From: JAVEVF01 sp034005175
GTDB lineage: Bacteria > Actinomycetota > Coriobacteriia > Anaerosomatales > SLCP01
Length of the DNA: 24,886 bases
Direction: 5' to 3'
Assembly: GCA_034005175.1 (NCBI GenBank)
Contig: JAVEVF010000017.1
Coordinates: 1 to 24,886 of the forward strand
Below are positions 15,626 through 23,871 of this stretch, piece by piece. A program made the translations under genes and the position numbers. The notes under the pieces are model-generated. The model had not been told where the DNA came from. It saw only the letters and a list, made by a program, of their open reading frames with translations, and did no database searches. Every line of letters starts with the position of its first letter. Position 1 is the first letter of the stretch.

Positions 15626-17770
15626 GTGACGCAGCCCGTTGGCGCTCGTGTGGTCTCAGCCGCGACCGAGCGTTTCTTGCGACAGCTTGTGACGACATAC
15701 AAGGCCGTTGTGCTCTATCCGACATCCAGTGCGATTCCTAAGAGCAACGCACAGGTAGTCGCAAGCCTTCTTGGCGACGCGATGGGAGCGGCGAGCGAAC
15801 TCACGCTGACCATCTCCAAGGCGCAGCTGGAGGTAGACGGCACGGCGGTGCTCATCGGCCAGGCGGCAGCGCGCACGTTCGCGCTTGAGCTGTACCATCG
15901 CGGTGTTGCGTGCGTGCGGTTCAGCGATGCGGTGGATGCCGAGGCGGTGCTCACGTTTCTGCGCGTGCTGCAGCAGGGCGCCGATGACACTGAGCAAGCT
16001 GGCAGCTTTGAGACGACGCTGTGGGACCTGGGCGTCCGATCGATCACCGTCGCGGATGCTCTCACGTCCGTGGTTGATGTCGAGATCCACCCAGCTCAAG
16101 CAGCTCAGGCCGATATCGTACTGCCTGATCATGAAGAGATAGATGAGCTCCTGGCAACCGTGCGCCAGGCTGGCTCTCACGCACACCGTCTGTTGATGCG
16201 TGTCCTCTTGGACAAAGCGGCCGTCATCGCCTATATCTCTGCTTCGTACGACCGAACAGGTACGCCTGATGAGGGGATGGAGCCAGGCGGGGAGATCCTT
16301 GCGATGGCGCGCGTGATCGACACGCTGTCCGAGGAAGAGCGCGCTATGGCCCTTGCCGCTGTCGCCGAAGCCGTGGTGGCCCTGCCCGCCGAGAAGCCAC
16401 GCGCCCAGATCGCGGAGCGGTTGCTGACGGCTGGGCGCACTGATCACGCGGTTGCAGCTCTTGTTCGCCAGATCGGGCTTGATGAGATGTCGAAGTTGCT
16501 CGTAGAAGGTGTGCCCGCCGGCGATGTCTCCGCTGAGGGCCTCATGCGGGCGGTGCGCAACCTCGCGCATATCCATCTGGCAAGCCGTGAAGAGGTGGTG
16601 AACTCGGCGGGGGCGGCCATGCGAGGTGCGAACATCCCAGAACCCATGATCAGCGAGGCACTCACCATGGCGATGCCTACACACGTCATCGCGGAGTCTG
16701 ATTACCCGATCAGCGAGGCGCTTGAGACGCCGGGTGGTGTCCTCAGGCTCCTTGACATCGCGGCGGCAGCGCCGATGGCCCAGCCGGGTCTTCCGGAGGT
16801 GCAGGCGCTTCGCGATGAGGCGAACCGTGGCTTCACAGACGGAGATGTGACTGAAGCCCTCGTGACACTCATTGTGCTTGACATCGGCCGAGAGGAATTC
16901 TTCGACAGCCTGCGTCTTGTCGAGGACGATCTCAGCATCTTGCTGAGGCGTGGTGAGTTTGAGACCGCAGCCCGAGCAGCGGACATTCTGCTGGCCGCTG
17001 TGGCTGACGCCCCTGCCGAGCAAGGGAAGCGTGTCGTCGATGCTGTCGGACGCCTCGCAGACGAGCCGGAATTGCGAGCGCTTCACCGGGCCTTGCGGGT
17101 TTTCGACAAGGGCGCGGCGGAGTCCTTGGCATGCGAGCGCTTGCTGCGCACGCTGGGAATGTTGGCGATCGACTCCTCACTTGAGCTTCTCGCCAACGAA
17201 GAAGACACAGCGCTGCGCAGGTCGATGGTGGAGATCATCTCATCCGTCGCCGAGCAGCACATCGAAGAGCTCGGCCGAAGGATCACAGATGGGCGGTGGT
17301 ACTTCGTCCGCAATGTCGTCGCAATCCTCGGCACGACGAAGCGCAGCGAGGCCCTGCCCTATCTTGAACGCACATTGCACCATGTTGATATGCGAGTACG
17401 CAGGGAGTCCATCCGCGCAATCGCAAGCGTCTTCGACCCCCGAAGCGCCGAGCTCATCGTGGCCGCGCTTGGTGACATGGATGCCGAAGTCGTTCAGATA
17501 GCCGCTCGTTATCTCGGCAGTTTTCGCAACCCGACGGCAGTTCCCGCGCTGATAGAAGTGGCGCGCGGCGAGGGGGCCGGCAACAGGGACCAAGGTGCTC
17601 GTATCAGGGCCATCGAGGCCCAGGGACAGATAGGCTCAGCCGATGCGTGTCCAGCACTTGAGGCTCTCGCGACACCGCGCAAGCTTGCCGGCGGCCGTTC
17701 GCGTGAACTTGCCCAGGCCGCCACGGCAGCGATGGAAGCCATACGACGCATATCGCAGGTGGAACCGTGA
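15626..17770 (+). CDS. HEAT-repeat protein with HD-GYP-associated N-terminal domain
   Basis: This encodes 714 residues. The first ~170 residues (FLRQLVTTYKAVVLYPTSS..., ending with strands such as LELVDG-like KAQLEVDGTAVL) are similar in pattern to the N-terminus of the next gene product. The middle is helical. The last ~180 residues contain HEAT-like repeats, for example ALPYLERTLHHVDMRVRRESIRAIA and ELIVAALGDMDAEVVQIAARYLGSF. HEAT repeats are protein-binding scaffolds, so this is likely a partner or adaptor for the HD-GYP protein (inference). The GTG at 15626 has GGAG five bases upstream. The TGA overlaps the following start (TGATG). Confidence 0.8.
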   Translation: MTQPVGARVVSAATERFLRQLVTTYKAVVLYPTSSAIPKSNAQVVASLLGDAMGAASELTLTISKAQLEVDGTAVLIGQAAARTFALELYHRGVACVRFSDAVDAEAVLTFLRVLQQGADDTEQAGSFETTLWDLGVRSITVADALTSVVDVEIHPAQAAQADIVLPDHEEIDELLATVRQAGSHAHRLLMRVLLDKAAVIAYISASYDRTGTPDEGMEPGGEILAMARVIDTLSEEERAMALAAVAEAVVALPAEKPRAQIAERLLTAGRTDHAVAALVRQIGLDEMSKLLVEGVPAGDVSAEGLMRAVRNLAHIHLASREEVVNSAGAAMRGANIPEPMISEALTMAMPTHVIAESDYPISEALETPGGVLRLLDIAAAAPMAQPGLPEVQALRDEANRGFTDGDVTEALVTLIVLDIGREEFFDSLRLVEDDLSILLRRGEFETAARAADILLAAVADAPAEQGKRVVDAVGRLADEPELRALHRALRVFDKGAAESLACERLLRTLGMLAIDSSLELLANEEDTALRRSMVEIISSVAEQHIEELGRRITDGRWYFVRNVVAILGTTKRSEALPYLERTLHHVDMRVRRESIRAIASVFDPRSAELIVAALGDMDAEVVQIAARYLGSFRNPTAVPALIEVARGEGAGNRDQGARIRAIEAQGQIGSADACPALEALATPRKLAGGRSRELAQAATAAMEAIRRISQVEP

Positions 17771-19158
17771 TGAGCGACTCAACAGCAAGAGGATCACGAG
17801 TGGCCGAGAGCTCGGTGCGCGAGTTCCTCACATGTTTGGCGGCGGCTCGGCGCAACTCGGGGTTCTACCCTTCCCAGCACCCTGCTGTGCAACAGGCACT
17901 TGATGACCTTTTCGCGGCGCTGCGGCGCATGCGTGTGGGCAGGGAACCTGTCGTGCTGACGTTCTTCGAGGGTGACTTGGTGGTTGACGACCGAGTGCTT
18001 ACCGAGGAAAGCGTGCTCTTCGATCAGTTGATCCGTGACGTGAGCGCGCTTGGCGTGGACAGCATAGAGATACAACCCGACGTGACCCACGACGAGATCG
18101 CAACAGCCGTCGGTATTCTCGCCGCTGATGCCACCGACGTCGGCGCGGCCGGTGGCATCGAACGCATGATCAGTGCTGCTGACCTGACAACGATACGTTT
18201 CGGCCGAGTCGTGGTGCCCGAGGTGGATGCCGGTTGGGTGAGCGATGGCGAGCTCGCGCGTCAGACGTATGAGAACGCGGTAGGCCTCGTGCGTGAGGTC
18301 GACAACGTTTTGCAGGCTGGCCGTCAGATCTCAAGCGCGTCGGTAAGGGCCGCTGTCTCAGGGCTGGTCGATGGTGTGCTGCAACAACGAGGCGAGCTGC
18401 TGCAGCTCACTGCGATGCGCGATTACGACGAATACACCTTCTACCACTCTGTGAACGTCGCCATCTTGGCCCTCGGCTTGGGGTCTACCATCTCACGAGA
18501 GCCGCGCTTTCTCACGGCGCTTGGTACCGGTGCGCTTTTGCATGATGTCGGCAAGCTCGTTGTCGATCGTGACCTGTTGAACAAGCCCGGGAAACTCACC
18601 CCCGAAGAATGGCAGACAATGCGTGAGCATCCCGTTGCTGGTGCACGTATCGTGAGCGGCATTCCGGGGATAGATCGCTCGGCAGCCGTAATCGTGCTGG
18701 AGCATCACATGGCGTACAACGGATCCGGCTATCCGCAGCCGCGTCACGCCCGAGACGCACAGCAGCATCTTGCTTCGCGCATTGTTGCCGTCGCGGACGC
18801 CTACGACGCGATGACATCGAGACGCGCATACAGCGAAGCTCGTCCGCAGACCGAGGCGATGCGGCTCATCGCCGAGAACGCTGGCGACACGCTTGATCCG
18901 GTGCTTGCGCGCTTGTTCATCGGGATGCTCGGGGTGTACCCGCCACGTTCGGTGGTGCGGCTGGATGATGGGCGCTTGGCGGTTGTGGTGCGCCCGGGAG
19001 AAGCTAACCCCGGGCGGCCTCTGGTGCGGGTCATCGCCACTCCCGAAGGAGAGCTCATCGAGCCATATGAGTTCGATTTGGCGCTGGAGGAGGCACCGGC
19101 AATCAGCCAGTATCTTGAACCCGACACGCTCAACATCGAGGTAGACCACTATCTGTGA
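17770..19158 (+). CDS. HD-GYP domain phosphohydrolase-like protein
   Basis: This encodes 462 residues. Residues about 15-150 form a region resembling the N-terminus of the preceding HEAT protein. A helical linker leads into an HD-GYP domain: His226, HDVGK with His258/Asp259, EHPVAGARI near 286-294, and HHMAYNGSGYP at 312-322. The canonical third motif is HHExxDGxGYP; here the acidic residue is Asn317 and the Glu is Met314. HD-GYP enzymes degrade cyclic di-GMP or related dinucleotides; the Asn substitution may alter activity. No GGDEF or EAL protein lies in the window. The ATG at 17770 overlaps the upstream stop. GTG 17767 is an alternative. Confidence 0.9.
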   Translation: MSDSTARGSRVAESSVREFLTCLAAARRNSGFYPSQHPAVQQALDDLFAALRRMRVGREPVVLTFFEGDLVVDDRVLTEESVLFDQLIRDVSALGVDSIEIQPDVTHDEIATAVGILAADATDVGAAGGIERMISAADLTTIRFGRVVVPEVDAGWVSDGELARQTYENAVGLVREVDNVLQAGRQISSASVRAAVSGLVDGVLQQRGELLQLTAMRDYDEYTFYHSVNVAILALGLGSTISREPRFLTALGTGALLHDVGKLVVDRDLLNKPGKLTPEEWQTMREHPVAGARIVSGIPGIDRSAAVIVLEHHMAYNGSGYPQPRHARDAQQHLASRIVAVADAYDAMTSRRAYSEARPQTEAMRLIAENAGDTLDPVLARLFIGMLGVYPPRSVVRLDDGRLAVVVRPGEANPGRPLVRVIATPEGELIEPYEFDLALEEAPAISQYLEPDTLNIEVDHYL

Positions 19159-19564
19159 CATGCAGTGAAAGCATCTGACACACCTCAAGCACATGGGCTG
19201 GCATGCCGATGGTGGAGTGTGGTATAGTTCGCGTTTGTTACTTGTACTGCCGTGATCCGTGAGAGCGTGTGGCTGTGAGATGATCGGTGCAGCCGCCCGG
19301 ACCGACGCCCACGGGTTCAGACAACCGATCGCAGGGCCGCCAGCGTCTAGCAAGCGATGACAGGCCAGACAGCAGAAGCACCACAAGGTCCGAGCCGAAC
19401 AGCATACTCGTGCTTGTGAGGCACAGGGCGACGGCCGTACGGCCCCCTGATGCCGGTGCGAGGCAGCTTCTCCCCTTTCCTTTGCTCCATTCTCTCGGGC
19501 ATTCTTGTGTGCCTGAACGCCTCCGCGACCGTCGCCTGTCCTGTTCCCGTACGTGGAGGTTGTT
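19159..19564 (+). promoter_or_regulatory. Long leader with candidate promoter before the RlpA-like gene
   Basis: About 400 bases have no convincing gene. A TATAGT (-10-like) lies at 19223-19228, 337 bases before the TTG start, though its -35 is poor. The leader is GC-rich and contains repeated short inverted segments (for example near 19430-19450, ACGGCCGTACGGCC). A leader of this length in front of a cell-wall hydrolase-like gene is where Actinobacteria often carry a c-di-AMP (ydaO) riboswitch, but I could not match that motif. I see no tRNA, IS element or repeat in this stretch. Confidence 0.35.
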
Positions 19565-20212
19565 TTGAGTCCAAGCAGTAGATTCGTTCTTTCGGTCCTG
19601 GCCGCTAGCGCGGTGATGGGTGTCGTGGCGGTCGTCACTGCAGCCATTGTTGCCATAGGCGGCGTCTCGGCCCCGTATGCGGTGGCGACACCGGCCGCAC
19701 CACGCTCCGATGTGCTGGGTGTCGGTGACACGGTTGCAGATCTCGACATCTCCGAGAAACTCCCTGTGGGCGCAGCTGAGATCCCCCAGAGCATGACCAC
19801 CGCTCAGGTGCGCGCGAAGGCTCCTGTGCCAAAACCGAAGCCCAAGCCAGCAGCCCGGCACATAGCCAAGCCTGCGGCAAGAGCATCCACGCCCGCCGCC
19901 CCGGCATCAAGCAGGGCGAGCGACACAGGTGGATGGCAGTCGGCCCGAGTCTCTTGGTATGGTCCCGGCTTCTACGGTCGCAGGACTGCGAGCGGCGCCG
20001 TGCTCGTGCAAGGGATGATGAATGTCGCGCACAAGTCGTTGCCGTTCGGCACGCGAATCCAGTTCGAGTACAAGGGTCGCACTGCGACGGCAGTGGTGAA
20101 CGATCGTGGCCCGTACGTCGGCGGACGAACGTTCGATCTTGGCCCCGGAACCGCGCAAGCCCTGGGCTTTGGCGGAGTAGGCACAGTGCACTATCGTATT
20201 CTCGGCAGGTAG
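19565..20212 (+). CDS. RlpA-like double-psi beta-barrel protein, exported
   Basis: The protein has about 215 residues. An N-terminal signal or anchor (VLAASAVMGVVAVVTAAIVAIG) is followed by a Pro/Ala/Lys-rich linker (KPKPKPAARHI), then a DPBB domain from about residue 120. The DPBB domain contains SARVSWYGPGFYGRRTASGA and ends with VVNDRGPYVGGRTFDLGPGTAQAL. The NDRGPY...FDLG motif with the catalytic-type Asp is the RlpA signature, so it may act on peptidoglycan outside the cell. The start is TTG 19565, because GGAGG (19555-19559) sits five bases upstream; the GTG at 19553 overlaps that site and is less likely. Confidence 0.88.
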   Translation: MSPSSRFVLSVLAASAVMGVVAVVTAAIVAIGGVSAPYAVATPAAPRSDVLGVGDTVADLDISEKLPVGAAEIPQSMTTAQVRAKAPVPKPKPKPAARHIAKPAARASTPAAPASSRASDTGGWQSARVSWYGPGFYGRRTASGAVLVQGMMNVAHKSLPFGTRIQFEYKGRTATAVVNDRGPYVGGRTFDLGPGTAQALGFGGVGTVHYRILGR

Positions 20213-20230
20213 CAGCAGAGCGACATGGCA

Positions 20231-20265
20231 ACGGCGCCGGTCCCCTCATAGGAGACCGGCGCCGT
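20231..20265 (+). terminator. Hairpin terminator after the RlpA-like gene
   Basis: A 12-bp perfect stem, ACGGCGCCGGTC with GACCGGCGCCGT (20231-20242 and 20254-20265), closes on an 11-base loop. It is followed by CGCTTTGG, so it has a weak U run. Confidence 0.72.
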
Positions 20266-20329
20266 CGCTTTGGGGTACCTTTATACATGTCGCGGTTGTG
20301 GATGCCGCGCTTGACCACGGAGGTGTTTG

Positions 20330-20707
20330 ATGCCCGAGGAGCACGAGACCACCGGGGCCCCCGACACGCGCTCTGCGAGTGGCCACTCTGCGGCTCCCGA
20401 TGAGCGCACGGTCATCGATGCGGCCGCTGATCTACTCCAGACGACCGTGGACTGGCTGCGTCAGGAGGCCGAGGCTCTCGTTCGCGAGAAGGTCGCCCTT
20501 CCCCTTCAGAAGGCCGGTCTGGCCTCAGCGGCGGCGTGGGCAGCTGCGGCCTTCTTGGTGCTGGGTCTGGGCTTCATCGCGGTCGGGTTGCTCATGTTGC
20601 TTGCCCAGTGGCTCACCTGGCCCGGCGCGTTGCTCGCGGTCGGTGGTGTGCTGGTGCTGGGTTCTGTGATCTTCACCATCATCAAGATGAGGAGCATGCA
20701 GCGATGA
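20330..20707 (+). CDS. Small membrane protein, phage-holin-3_6/DUF1469-like
   Basis: This encodes 125 residues: an acidic N-terminal region, an amphipathic helix (ADLLQTTVDWLRQEAEALVREKVALPLQK), and two hydrophobic helices (near 67-90 and 96-116) followed by a short basic tail. This is the architecture of the DUF1469/actinobacterial holin-like membrane protein group, which usually sits beside DUF3618-type small proteins. ATG 20330 is preceded by GGAGG at 20319-20323. The TTG just upstream is rejected because the ATG has the better spacing. The stop overlaps the next start (ATGA). Confidence 0.72.
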   Translation: MPEEHETTGAPDTRSASGHSAAPDERTVIDAAADLLQTTVDWLRQEAEALVREKVALPLQKAGLASAAAWAAAAFLVLGLGFIAVGLLMLLAQWLTWPGALLAVGGVLVLGSVIFTIIKMRSMQR

Positions 20708-20925
20708 CCTCCACTCCGTCGACCGATTCGGGAAGGCTCACCGTCAACGACGTCCGTCATCACGCGGAAGAAGTCCGTGATCTTGCGAGAGCCGAGGTCA
20801 GGCGCGTGACTCGCACTGATCCCGCACGCATGGTGGGATACGCTGTGGTGGGCGCGCTCGTGGTCGCGTCGTTGGCATACTATCTCGGGTCGCGTCGTTG
20901 CCGACCGCGCGATGTCCCCAGGTGA
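20704..20925 (+). CDS. Small single-pass membrane protein (DUF3618-like)
   Basis: This encodes 73 residues: a charged helical N-terminus (VRHHAEEVRDLARAEVRRVTR), then one hydrophobic segment (MVGYAVVGALVVASLAYYLG) and a short Arg-rich tail. Its ATGA overlap with the holin-like gene supports coupled translation. It probably works with that protein at the membrane. The family assignment is by architecture only. Confidence 0.7.
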   Translation: MTSTPSTDSGRLTVNDVRHHAEEVRDLARAEVRRVTRTDPARMVGYAVVGALVVASLAYYLGSRRCRPRDVPR

Positions 20926-21388
20926 TGCGCTTATCGTAGAGCACGTGGTGGTGGGGGCCACGGCGGTGACGGCGTTCGTGCGACTGGCGCCCACGACGCC
21001 ACTGCGTAGCTCTGCGATAGCGGGCCTGACCGATGCGCTCATGGACTTGTTGCCCGGGATGCGCGCACACCGCTGCGAGTGCGGCTCGGCCCGCGGAGTC
21101 GTCGCCGAGCTTGCGGATACAGAACTCGCACACGTCCTCGAACACGTGGCTCTCGAGCTCATGGCGTTATCCGGGTCGCCTCGTGCGCTAGGGGGTTGGA
21201 CCGAGTGGGATTTCGCGCGCGATGGGCGCGGTGTCTACCGCGTCTCGCTCGGCTACGATCACGACCTTGTCGCGCTCGCCGCCCTTCATGAGGGCGTCGC
21301 GCTCCTCGACGCGCTATGTGCCGCCCCGGATGCCCCGGTGGATCTGACTGCCATCGTCGATCGCATCTCGGCTGCCCGCGCGGCGTGA
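20912..21388 (+). CDS. Free-standing cyanophycin-synthetase-type N-terminal domain protein
   Basis: This 158-residue protein matches the N-terminal region of CphA-type cyanophycin synthetases and related Mur ligase-like proteins. The segment LTDALMDLLPGMRAHRCECGSARGVVAELADTELAHVLEHVALELMALSG has the conserved EL.HV.EHVALEL block, and then GVYRVSLGYDHDLVALAALHEGVALLDAL follows. In CphA this domain precedes an ATP-grasp and a Mur ligase domain, which are both absent here. It could bind peptide-like or cyanophycin-like material, but that is inference. The ATG at 20912 overlaps the preceding gene by 14 bp and no clear ribosome site is visible. Confidence 0.7.
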   Translation: MSPGDALIVEHVVVGATAVTAFVRLAPTTPLRSSAIAGLTDALMDLLPGMRAHRCECGSARGVVAELADTELAHVLEHVALELMALSGSPRALGGWTEWDFARDGRGVYRVSLGYDHDLVALAALHEGVALLDALCAAPDAPVDLTAIVDRISAARAA

Positions 21389-21424
21389 CCTGCGGCGCAT
21401 GTCGCAGGTGCGTTGAGGAGCACA

Positions 21425-21454
21425 TTGACCGCTTCGCGAGACCGGTGGTATTCT
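21425..21454 (+). promoter_or_regulatory. Sigma-A-type promoter for aminotransferase and ddl
   Basis: TTGACC at 21425-21430 and TATTCT at 21449-21454 are separated by 18 bp. Transcription would start near 21461, giving a leader of about 90 nt before the TTG start at 21551. That leader contains a hairpin (ACGCCCCT at 21490-21497 with AGGGGCGT at 21515-21522). Confidence 0.68.
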
Positions 21455-21550
21455 CGCGGACAATCTCCAGGCCGCCTCATATGAGAGTGCGACACGCCCC
21501 TCGCCCTGCCCAGGGGAGGGGCGTATGTGCCCAGGCGGAAGGACGAACCA

Positions 21551-22822
21551 TTGAGTACCGCTCGGGTCGTGTTCGATCAGTGGGATGGGCGCTACGCGCA
21601 TCGTATGGCGCATGTGCGTTCGAGTGCCGTCCGTGACCTGTTCGCGGCGGCGAGCCGACCCGATATCATCAGCTTCGCGGGCGGCATGCCCGAAGTCTCC
21701 CAGGTGCCGGCCGAGTCCGTGGCAGCGGCGGCATATGAAGCCGTCATGCATGAAGCCGCCAGTGCGCTGCAGTACGGGTCGAGCGAGGGGCGTCCGGGTC
21801 TGCGTGCGCAGATCGCCGAGCTCATGGCCGAGATCGGGGTGCGGCTTTCCAGCGATGATGTCGTGGTGGCCGCAGGGGCGCAGCAGGGTCTTGACCTGCT
21901 CGCCAAGGTCTTTCTCGATCCCGGTGACACCATCATCGCCGAAGGTCCCACATACGTCGGTGCGCTGCAGGCATTCTCCGCATATGAGCCTGTTGTCGTA
22001 TGCGTGCCGATGGACGAAGGCGGCATGCGGATCGATGCTCTGGAGACCGAGTTGCAGAGGCTTGGTCCGCGTGGCGCGAAGTTCATCTACACGATCCCCA
22101 ACTTCCAAAACCCCGCGGGGGTCACGCTCCTGCCTGAGCGGCGGCGGCGCCTGCTCGAGCTGGCACGCGCTTACGATGTCCCCGTGATTGAGGATGACCC
22201 GTATGGACGGCTGCGCTTCGAAGGCGGGCACATCAAGCCGTTGCGCGCTCTTGATGCCGAGGTCATCTACCTCGGCACCCTCTCCAAGATCTTCGCGCCG
22301 GGCCTGCGGCTGGGCTGGCTGGTCGCGCCCAGGCCCATACTTGCGAAGGTGCTGCTCGCCAAGCAGGCCGCCGATCTTTGCGGCAGCGCGTTCGCCCAGG
22401 TGACAGCGGAGCGCTATCTGGAGGGAACGCGCTGGCGGCGTGTGCTGCAAGGCCTCACCCGCACCTATACCGAGCGGCGTGACGCCATGCTTGCGGCGCT
22501 TGATGAGCACTTCCCGCCCGAGGTTCGCTGGACGCGGCCTGAGGGAGGGTTCTTCGTGTGGGTGGAGCTCCCCTCATTCATCGATGCGGGAGCGTTGCTT
22601 GCCGAGGCGGTCGAACATGGCGTGACATTCGTGCCGGGCTCGGCCTTCTATCCTGAGGGCCAAGGACGCAACTGTATGCGGCTTGCCTTCTGCTATGCCG
22701 AGCCCGAGGCGATCGCCGAGGGCATTCGTCGCCTTGCCGAGGTGATTGAAGACCGGCTCGTGCTCTACCGTGCGTTCATTGCTGCTGGGGTGTTGCCATC
22801 GAGTGCGGAGGACGTGACATGA
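21551..22822 (+). CDS. PLP-dependent aminotransferase, class I/II (2-aminoadipate/aromatic type, MocR-like)
   Basis: This 423-residue fold-type I aminotransferase contains IISFAGGMPE near the N-terminus, a PNFQNPAG motif, the VIEDDPYG segment and the PLP lysine in LGTLSKIFAPGLRLGW (K246). It lacks the GntR helix-turn-helix of MocR regulators, so it is an enzyme of the LysN/KAT-like type. The substrate may be 2-aminoadipate, an aromatic or a branched amino acid. The TTG 21551 start is chosen because AAGGA (21539-21543) lies seven bases upstream. Its TGA overlaps the ATG of ddl, suggesting coupled translation. Confidence 0.9.
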   Translation: MSTARVVFDQWDGRYAHRMAHVRSSAVRDLFAAASRPDIISFAGGMPEVSQVPAESVAAAAYEAVMHEAASALQYGSSEGRPGLRAQIAELMAEIGVRLSSDDVVVAAGAQQGLDLLAKVFLDPGDTIIAEGPTYVGALQAFSAYEPVVVCVPMDEGGMRIDALETELQRLGPRGAKFIYTIPNFQNPAGVTLLPERRRRLLELARAYDVPVIEDDPYGRLRFEGGHIKPLRALDAEVIYLGTLSKIFAPGLRLGWLVAPRPILAKVLLAKQAADLCGSAFAQVTAERYLEGTRWRRVLQGLTRTYTERRDAMLAALDEHFPPEVRWTRPEGGFFVWVELPSFIDAGALLAEAVEHGVTFVPGSAFYPEGQGRNCMRLAFCYAEPEAIAEGIRRLAEVIEDRLVLYRAFIAAGVLPSSAEDVT

Positions 22823-23769
22823 GGGAGAAGATCGCGGTTCTCATGGGTGGTCGCTCCTTGGAGCGCGAGGTCTCTCTTGCGAGCGGCAAGCAGGTGTGCG
22901 AGGCGCTCAGCACCCTCGGATATCGTGTCCTTGCGCTCGACATCACGCCCGAGCTCGTGCAGACGCTGCGCAGGGAGCGTCCCGATGCCGCATACATCGC
23001 ATTGCATGGCAAGTACGGTGAAGACGGTACCATCCAGGAGCTCTTCGAGTTCCTCTCCATCCCCTACACGGGGCCAGGCGTAAGCGCTTCGGCGCTCGCG
23101 TGGGACAAATCCGTCGCCAAGCGTCTCTTTGCCGAGGAGGACATCCCTACGCCCCCCTGGATCACACTCACCGCCGATGCGTTCAAAGAGATGGGGGCCG
23201 CCACAGCCCTCGACATAGTGCCTGAAGCGGTGGGCGGGTTTCCCATCGTCGTGAAGCCCTCCAAGCAGGGGTCGGCGCTCGGCCTTACGCGCGTGGACAA
23301 CGCCGAGGCGCTGCCCGAGGCGCTGCTCACCGCGCTCTCATACGGGGAGGCGGCCGTCGTGGAGCGCTGGGTCGACGGGACCGAACTCGCCGTCTCGGTC
23401 CTTGATGACGGCGCGTGTCCAGCAGTGCTCCCGCCGGTAGAGATCGTGGCTAAGAGCGGGCTCTTTGACTTCTCGGCGATGTATACCGCGGGGGAGACAG
23501 ACTACTATATCCCCGCGCGTCTGCCCGATGGCGTCATGGCCGAGGTCGTTCGGTTCGCTGCTGACGTGCATAGGCTTCTTGGGTGTCGAGATGTGAGTCG
23601 TGTGGACATGGTGGTGGGGGCTGAGGGGATACCGCAGGTCTTGGAGTGCAACACATCGCCTGGCATGACGGAGATCTCGCTCCTGCCTATGGCAGCACGC
23701 GCAGCTGACATGACCTTCCAGGATGTGGTAGGAAGAATCGTGCGCGCTGCGCTGTCTCGGCGGAGCTGA
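22819..23769 (+). CDS. ddl: D-alanine-D-alanine ligase
   Basis: This 316-residue ATP-grasp ligase has the family features: VLMGGRSLEREVSLASG at the N-terminus, ALHGKYGEDGTIQELFE near 59, the ATP-binding KPSKQGSALGL, and LECNTSPGMTEISLLP near the C-terminus with the Mg and nucleotide-binding residues. It joins two D-alanines for peptidoglycan precursor synthesis in the cytoplasm. It overlaps the upstream aminotransferase gene by four bases (ATGA), so both are probably made from the promoter at 21425. No van-type depsipeptide ligase signature was assigned. Confidence 0.96.
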   Translation: MREKIAVLMGGRSLEREVSLASGKQVCEALSTLGYRVLALDITPELVQTLRRERPDAAYIALHGKYGEDGTIQELFEFLSIPYTGPGVSASALAWDKSVAKRLFAEEDIPTPPWITLTADAFKEMGAATALDIVPEAVGGFPIVVKPSKQGSALGLTRVDNAEALPEALLTALSYGEAAVVERWVDGTELAVSVLDDGACPAVLPPVEIVAKSGLFDFSAMYTAGETDYYIPARLPDGVMAEVVRFAADVHRLLGCRDVSRVDMVVGAEGIPQVLECNTSPGMTEISLLPMAARAADMTFQDVVGRIVRAALSRRS

Positions 23770-23871
23770 GAAGCCCTGCGAGGCAGGTACCGGAGCGGTG
23801 ATTAGGGTACATATGCAGCAGTCCCCTTTGAATTGGACAAGGTAAGGACCTCGACAACGGAGGTGTTCTGC

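Noticed and set aside
15656..17086. 476-residue minus-strand open frame opposite the HEAT gene
   Set aside because: Antisense shadow of a coding frame that has a ribosome site, HEAT repeats and an overlapping partner gene.
21314..22510. 398-residue minus-strand open frame opposite the aminotransferase
   Set aside because: Antisense shadow. The plus strand encodes recognisable PLP-enzyme motifs.
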